Below are positions 60,747 through 64,000 of a DNA stretch of 64,000 nt, piece by piece (positions within the stretch are counted from its first letter, which is position 1; every line of letters begins with the position of its first letter). The position numbers and the translations under genes are program-made. Source of the stretch: Bryobacterales bacterium (lineage in GTDB: Bacteria; Acidobacteriota; Terriglobia; Bryobacterales; Bryobacteraceae); contig PLOR01000111.1 in assembly GCA_003142185.1 (NCBI GenBank), forward strand, positions 16,487-80,486, written 5' to 3'. The notes below the pieces were generated by a model, which worked only from the letters and a program-made list of their open reading frames with translations, was not told the DNA's origin and ran no database searches.

Positions 60747-60774
60747 ACCGATGCACGGTTTGCGGATAAACTAG

Positions 60775-61263
60775 ATGGCTATGCATGGCAACGAAGAGGT
60801 TTTGAAATGTCTAGGAGAATCCCTCCAGGCCGAGCTCACGGCCATCAATCAATACTTTCTGCACTCCAAGATGTGCGAAAGCTGGGGCTACTTCCGGCTG
60901 GCGGGCTATTACCGCAAAGAGTCGATCGAGGAAATGGTCCACGCCGAGAAGCTCATCAATCGCATCCTCTCTCTGGATGGGTCGCCGAACATGACCGCCA
61001 TCGGGCCCATCCGCGTCGGGACCAATGTCAAGATGCAGTTCGAAAGCGACCTGGCGCTGGAGACGGACGCGGTCAAGCAACTCAACCGCGCTATCAAGAC
61101 CTCCACCGCGGCCGGCGATAATGCATCGCGGGCGTTGTTCGAGGACATCCTCCGCGAGGAAGAAGAACACGTGGACTACCTGGACGGCCAGCTTCACGCG
61201 ATCGGCGAAGTGGGCCTTGAGAATTACCTCGCCCAGCAACTGCACAAAGGCGAAAAAGACTAG
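60775..61263 (+). CDS. bfr: Bacterioferritin
   Basis: A 162-residue iron-storage protein forming 24-meric shells. The ferroxidase residues lie in LQAELTAINQYFLHSKM, SIEEMVHAEKLINRIL (Glu-x2-His) and LREEEEHVDYLDGQ. The Met in EEMVHAEK corresponds to the heme-ligand Met52 of E. coli Bfr. LSLDGSPNM is the usual loop. The start is ATG 60775; the second ATG at 60781 is possible since no ribosome site is clear. It is divergent from the lipoprotein gene. Confidence 0.94.
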   Translation: MAMHGNEEVLKCLGESLQAELTAINQYFLHSKMCESWGYFRLAGYYRKESIEEMVHAEKLINRILSLDGSPNMTAIGPIRVGTNVKMQFESDLALETDAVKQLNRAIKTSTAAGDNASRALFEDILREEEEHVDYLDGQLHAIGEVGLENYLAQQLHKGEKD

Positions 61264-61323
61264 GCCGAGCCCCTACGTCTGCCCGCGGCCCGCGTTTCGA
61301 TCATAATAACGGCAGGACCCGGC

Positions 61324-63795
61324 ATGCCATTCGATCGCATCGCGGCGCTGGTGATGGCCGGACTGGCGCTGGTGGGCCAGGCCGCAGCTCAGGTCGCCTG
61401 GAACGGCCGCGTGATCGACCAGAACGATGCCCCGGTGGCGGGCGCGCGGGTCCGCATACGGCAGCAGGCTCGGGCCGCGCTTGAAGCCGTATCCTCGCCT
61501 ACCGGATCGTTTGCCATCACCGTGCCCGCGCCCGGCCGCTATCTTGTCACCGTGGACCGCGCCGGGTACTTTCAGTTGCACGAGCAGGCGGTGGAGATCG
61601 CGGCCGGCGGCGCCGAAACCACCCTCGTGCTCAATGTGCAGGAGGAAGTTTTCCAGAGCGTCCATGTCGGCGCACTGTCCAATCCAGTGGATTCGACCAC
61701 GACCGCCAGCGAGGAGCGGCTGAGCGGCACCGAGATCAACGACATCCCTTACCCGTCCACCGAAAGCTTGCGCAACGGCATGAGGCTGATACCGGGGACG
61801 GTCGAAGACCCATCCGCCGGCCTCCATTTCCACGGCGGGGCGGAATATCAGACCCAATACACGCTGAACGGCGTGGACATCACGGACCCGATCGGCGGCC
61901 GCTACACGACGCTTCTGGCGCTGGACGGGGTGCAATCGGTGGACCTGGAAGGCGCGCGCGAGGCCGCGCAATTCGGGCCCGGATCTGGCGGCACGCTGGC
62001 GATTCACAGCGAGAACGGAACCGACCTCTTCCACTACACGGTTACCAATTTCATTCCCGGAATCGACCAACGGGGCGGTGTGCGCATCGGCGATTGGGCG
62101 CCGCGCGCCGTTCTTTCCGGACCCATCGTCAAAGGCAGAGCCTGGTTCGCGGACAGCCTCTACGGCAGTTACAACAACGGCTATGTCGCCGGCTTGCCGC
62201 CTGGCGCGGACACAAATGCGGCTTGGGCGCTGGGCAACCTGGCCCACGCTCAGGTGAATGTTTCTCCCGCCAACATTTTCTACGCGGACTTCCTGAGCAA
62301 CTTCGATCACCAGTCCCACTTTGGCTTGGGACCGCTCGACCCGGAACTTGCCAGCTCCGGCCTGAGCGATCATGAATGGCTGCTGGCGGCGAAGGACTCG
62401 CAATCGTGGTACGGCGGATCGTTGGTGGAATTTGGCATAGCCTGGCAGGCGGTGTATCACCGGCAGGTGCCGGAAGGCACCGCGCCCTATTTGATCACGC
62501 CCGAAGGCCGCAGCGGAAACTACTTCGTCGACTCGCGCCAGAACGGGAGCCGCGGGCAGGTTTTCGTCAACTACTTTCCCCGCGCGCGCGTGTTTTGGGG
62601 ACGCCATCAACTACAGACCGGCGCCACCGCGCAACGGCTGGATTACGATGCGCGATTCACGCGATCGGAAGCCGAGGTGATCGGCTTGAGCGGTCTGCCC
62701 GAGTTCGTCACGACGTTTCGGGGCAGCGGGATATTCGATCGCGGGAACCCGGTCGCGTCGGCCTATGTCAACGATCACTGGCAACCCGCCGGCCGCTTCA
62801 CCATCGATGTGGGTGCGCGCCTGGATTGGGACGGCCTGGTGGGCGAAGCGGCAGTGTCGCCGCGCATCGCAGCCGCCTGGGCGCCAATGGAGGACAGCCG
62901 CACCAAGCTCACCGCGGGCTACGCCATTTTGCGCGATCCTAGCAACCTCGCCCTGTTTTCCAGGCCGTTCGATCAGCAGGCCGTCATCACGCCCTACGAT
63001 TCGTCTGGAGCGCCATTGGCGCCGGTGATCACCACATTCGTGGCGGGACACGACCTCAAGTTTCCGCGTTATGGCCAGTGGAGCGCCGGCGCGGCGCGCG
63101 ACCTGGGGCGCCACGTTTCGGCGAGCGCCGAGTGGATGCGCAAGCGCGGCTCCGATGGCTTTGTTTACGCTTCCACCGGCGCGCCCGGTCCGGTGAATTT
63201 AGATCTCATAGGTCTGGCCTGGGGAACCGGCGGGGACTACGTCCTCTCCAACTTGCGGCGCGATGCCTACGATGAGGTGTCGCTCACGGTCCGGCAGTCC
63301 TTCGGCGAGCAGTTTGGGTGGCTGGCCAGTTACACCCGATCGCGGGCGGTCTCCAATGCCGTGCTCTCCACCACCATCGACGAGCCGTTGCAGGTGATGA
63401 GCGACTTCGTCCCCATGCCCTGGGACGCGCCGAATCGTTTCCTCGGCTGGGGTTATTTTCCGCTGCATGGCCCGAACTGGGCGCTGGCCATGCTGGTGGA
63501 CTATCGCACCGGATTACCCTTTTCCGTCACCACCGATTCCGGCGTGCTCGTGGGACCGATGGATGCGCAACGCTTCGCCGATACGTTCGACCTCAACGTC
63601 CACATCGAGCGGCGTTTCGTTTTCCACGGTTATCGCCTGGGATTGCGGCTAGGCTGCAACAACATTACCGGGCACCAGAATTATACGGCCGTGAACAACG
63701 TGGAAGGCGCGCCGAACTTCCAGCAGTTTTACGGCGCCGAGGGGCGGCGCTTCGTGGTGCGCATCCGCATGTTCGGCCGCGCCCGAAAACCGTAG
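61324..63795 (+). CDS. TonB-dependent receptor, short Oar-like type
   Basis: An 823-residue outer-membrane receptor. It has a signal peptide (IAALVMAGLALVGQAAAQ), a CarboxypepD_reg-like domain (VAWNGRVIDQNDAPVAGARV ... RYLVTVDRAGYFQLHEQAVE), and a plug with YPSTESLRNGMRLIPGT and YTLNGVDITDPIGG. The barrel contains TIDVGARLDWDGLVGEAAVS and ends RFVVRIRMFGRARKP, so the C-terminal residue is not the usual Phe. The gene is about 250 codons shorter than the other receptors in the window. The substrate is unknown; with bacterioferritin 60 bp upstream, iron is possible but unsupported. Confidence 0.9.
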   Translation: MPFDRIAALVMAGLALVGQAAAQVAWNGRVIDQNDAPVAGARVRIRQQARAALEAVSSPTGSFAITVPAPGRYLVTVDRAGYFQLHEQAVEIAAGGAETTLVLNVQEEVFQSVHVGALSNPVDSTTTASEERLSGTEINDIPYPSTESLRNGMRLIPGTVEDPSAGLHFHGGAEYQTQYTLNGVDITDPIGGRYTTLLALDGVQSVDLEGAREAAQFGPGSGGTLAIHSENGTDLFHYTVTNFIPGIDQRGGVRIGDWAPRAVLSGPIVKGRAWFADSLYGSYNNGYVAGLPPGADTNAAWALGNLAHAQVNVSPANIFYADFLSNFDHQSHFGLGPLDPELASSGLSDHEWLLAAKDSQSWYGGSLVEFGIAWQAVYHRQVPEGTAPYLITPEGRSGNYFVDSRQNGSRGQVFVNYFPRARVFWGRHQLQTGATAQRLDYDARFTRSEAEVIGLSGLPEFVTTFRGSGIFDRGNPVASAYVNDHWQPAGRFTIDVGARLDWDGLVGEAAVSPRIAAAWAPMEDSRTKLTAGYAILRDPSNLALFSRPFDQQAVITPYDSSGAPLAPVITTFVAGHDLKFPRYGQWSAGAARDLGRHVSASAEWMRKRGSDGFVYASTGAPGPVNLDLIGLAWGTGGDYVLSNLRRDAYDEVSLTVRQSFGEQFGWLASYTRSRAVSNAVLSTTIDEPLQVMSDFVPMPWDAPNRFLGWGYFPLHGPNWALAMLVDYRTGLPFSVTTDSGVLVGPMDAQRFADTFDLNVHIERRFVFHGYRLGLRLGCNNITGHQNYTAVNNVEGAPNFQQFYGAEGRRFVVRIRMFGRARKP

Positions 63796-63808
63796 CGGCA
63801 TGCCCATT

Positions 63809-63831
63809 GTGGGTCAGGTCCCCGACCTGCC
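63809..63831. repeat. Dispersed palindromic repeat, family D, copy 2
   Basis: GTGGGTCAGGTCCCCGACCT+GCC, with one change from the copy at 7993. It lies 14 bp after the stop of the TonB receptor. No gene is recognised between here and the window end. Confidence 0.65.
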
Positions 63832-64000
63832 AACGCCGGGTCAAACCCGGCCGTCTTTTCCGTCGATAGGGGCGCACTTCGGCCAAGAGGAATGGGTGAA
63901 ACAGATAGGAGTGCGTTGCGGGTGGCCGGGCTTCGCGGACTTATCGCCGTGCGTATCGGCCACCCGATGATTTGAGCAGAAACTTCGTCGATGTGAGCCC

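Noticed and set aside
63891..63974. A short open frame near the right end (27 codons)
   Set aside because: No ribosome site and no recognisable product; too short to support.
1..64000. CRISPR arrays, tRNA or rRNA genes
   Set aside because: No regularly spaced direct repeats and no tRNA- or rRNA-like stretches were seen. The repeats found are palindromic and dispersed. A tRNAscan or covariance search would be decisive.

Overview
The window looks like a chromosomal segment of a GC-rich acidobacterium of the Bryobacterales/Solibacter type. The grounds are several very large TonB-dependent receptors that open with a carboxypeptidase-regulatory-like domain, a Gram-negative envelope set (bamA, lptE, pssA, psd), Tat-exported enzymes and several families of short palindromic repeats. 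No rRNA, tRNA, CRISPR array, phage gene or replication origin was recognised. The species assignment is inference from gene content.

Layout. 1-8.1 kb: the bamA 5' part (minus), a phosphomannomutase/phosphoglucomutase, two tandem SRPBCC proteins and a secreted beta-helix protein. 8.2-15.3 kb: a minus-strand pair of an Oar-like TonB receptor and an M14 metallocarboxypeptidase, behind a near-consensus promoter. 15.4-34.4 kb: a surface-polysaccharide region. It holds an FAD oxidoreductase with no ordinary start codon, GT39-like and GT2 glycosyltransferases, a B12-binding radical SAM protein, HddC- and HddA-like heptose activation enzymes, a VTT membrane protein, a split TPP-dependent E1 alpha/beta pair without E2/E3, a ColD-like sugar 3-dehydratase with His-His where aminotransferases carry Lys, a YfhO-like membrane protein and a sugar-nucleotide SDR. 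It ends in a decay zone with IS630, GT2 and membrane-protein remnants. 34.8-37.1 kb: a DUF6526-like membrane protein, a BON-domain protein and a FliA/WhiG-type sigma factor.

37.1-50.1 kb is the most unusual part. A Tat-dependent reductive dehalogenase (rdhA) overlaps a small two-helix membrane protein (candidate rdhB) and is followed by a TonB receptor. Divergent to it runs an operon of four AhpD/carboxymuconolactone-decarboxylase-like proteins plus an MFS transporter. A second TonB receptor lies at the far side. The upstream regions of rdhA and of that distant receptor share a roughly 180 bp promoter-plus-leader block, which suggests common control of an organohalide uptake and dehalogenation locus.

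50.3-64 kb is mostly housekeeping: holA, lptE, an Asd-family protein that has lost its catalytic Cys, pssA-psd, a Tat-exported aldo/keto reductase, a MauE/thioredoxin-like fusion, hemL, a geranylgeranyl-reductase-family flavoprotein, a small lipoprotein, bacterioferritin and another TonB receptor. Five families of short dispersed repeats sit in the gaps between these and other genes.
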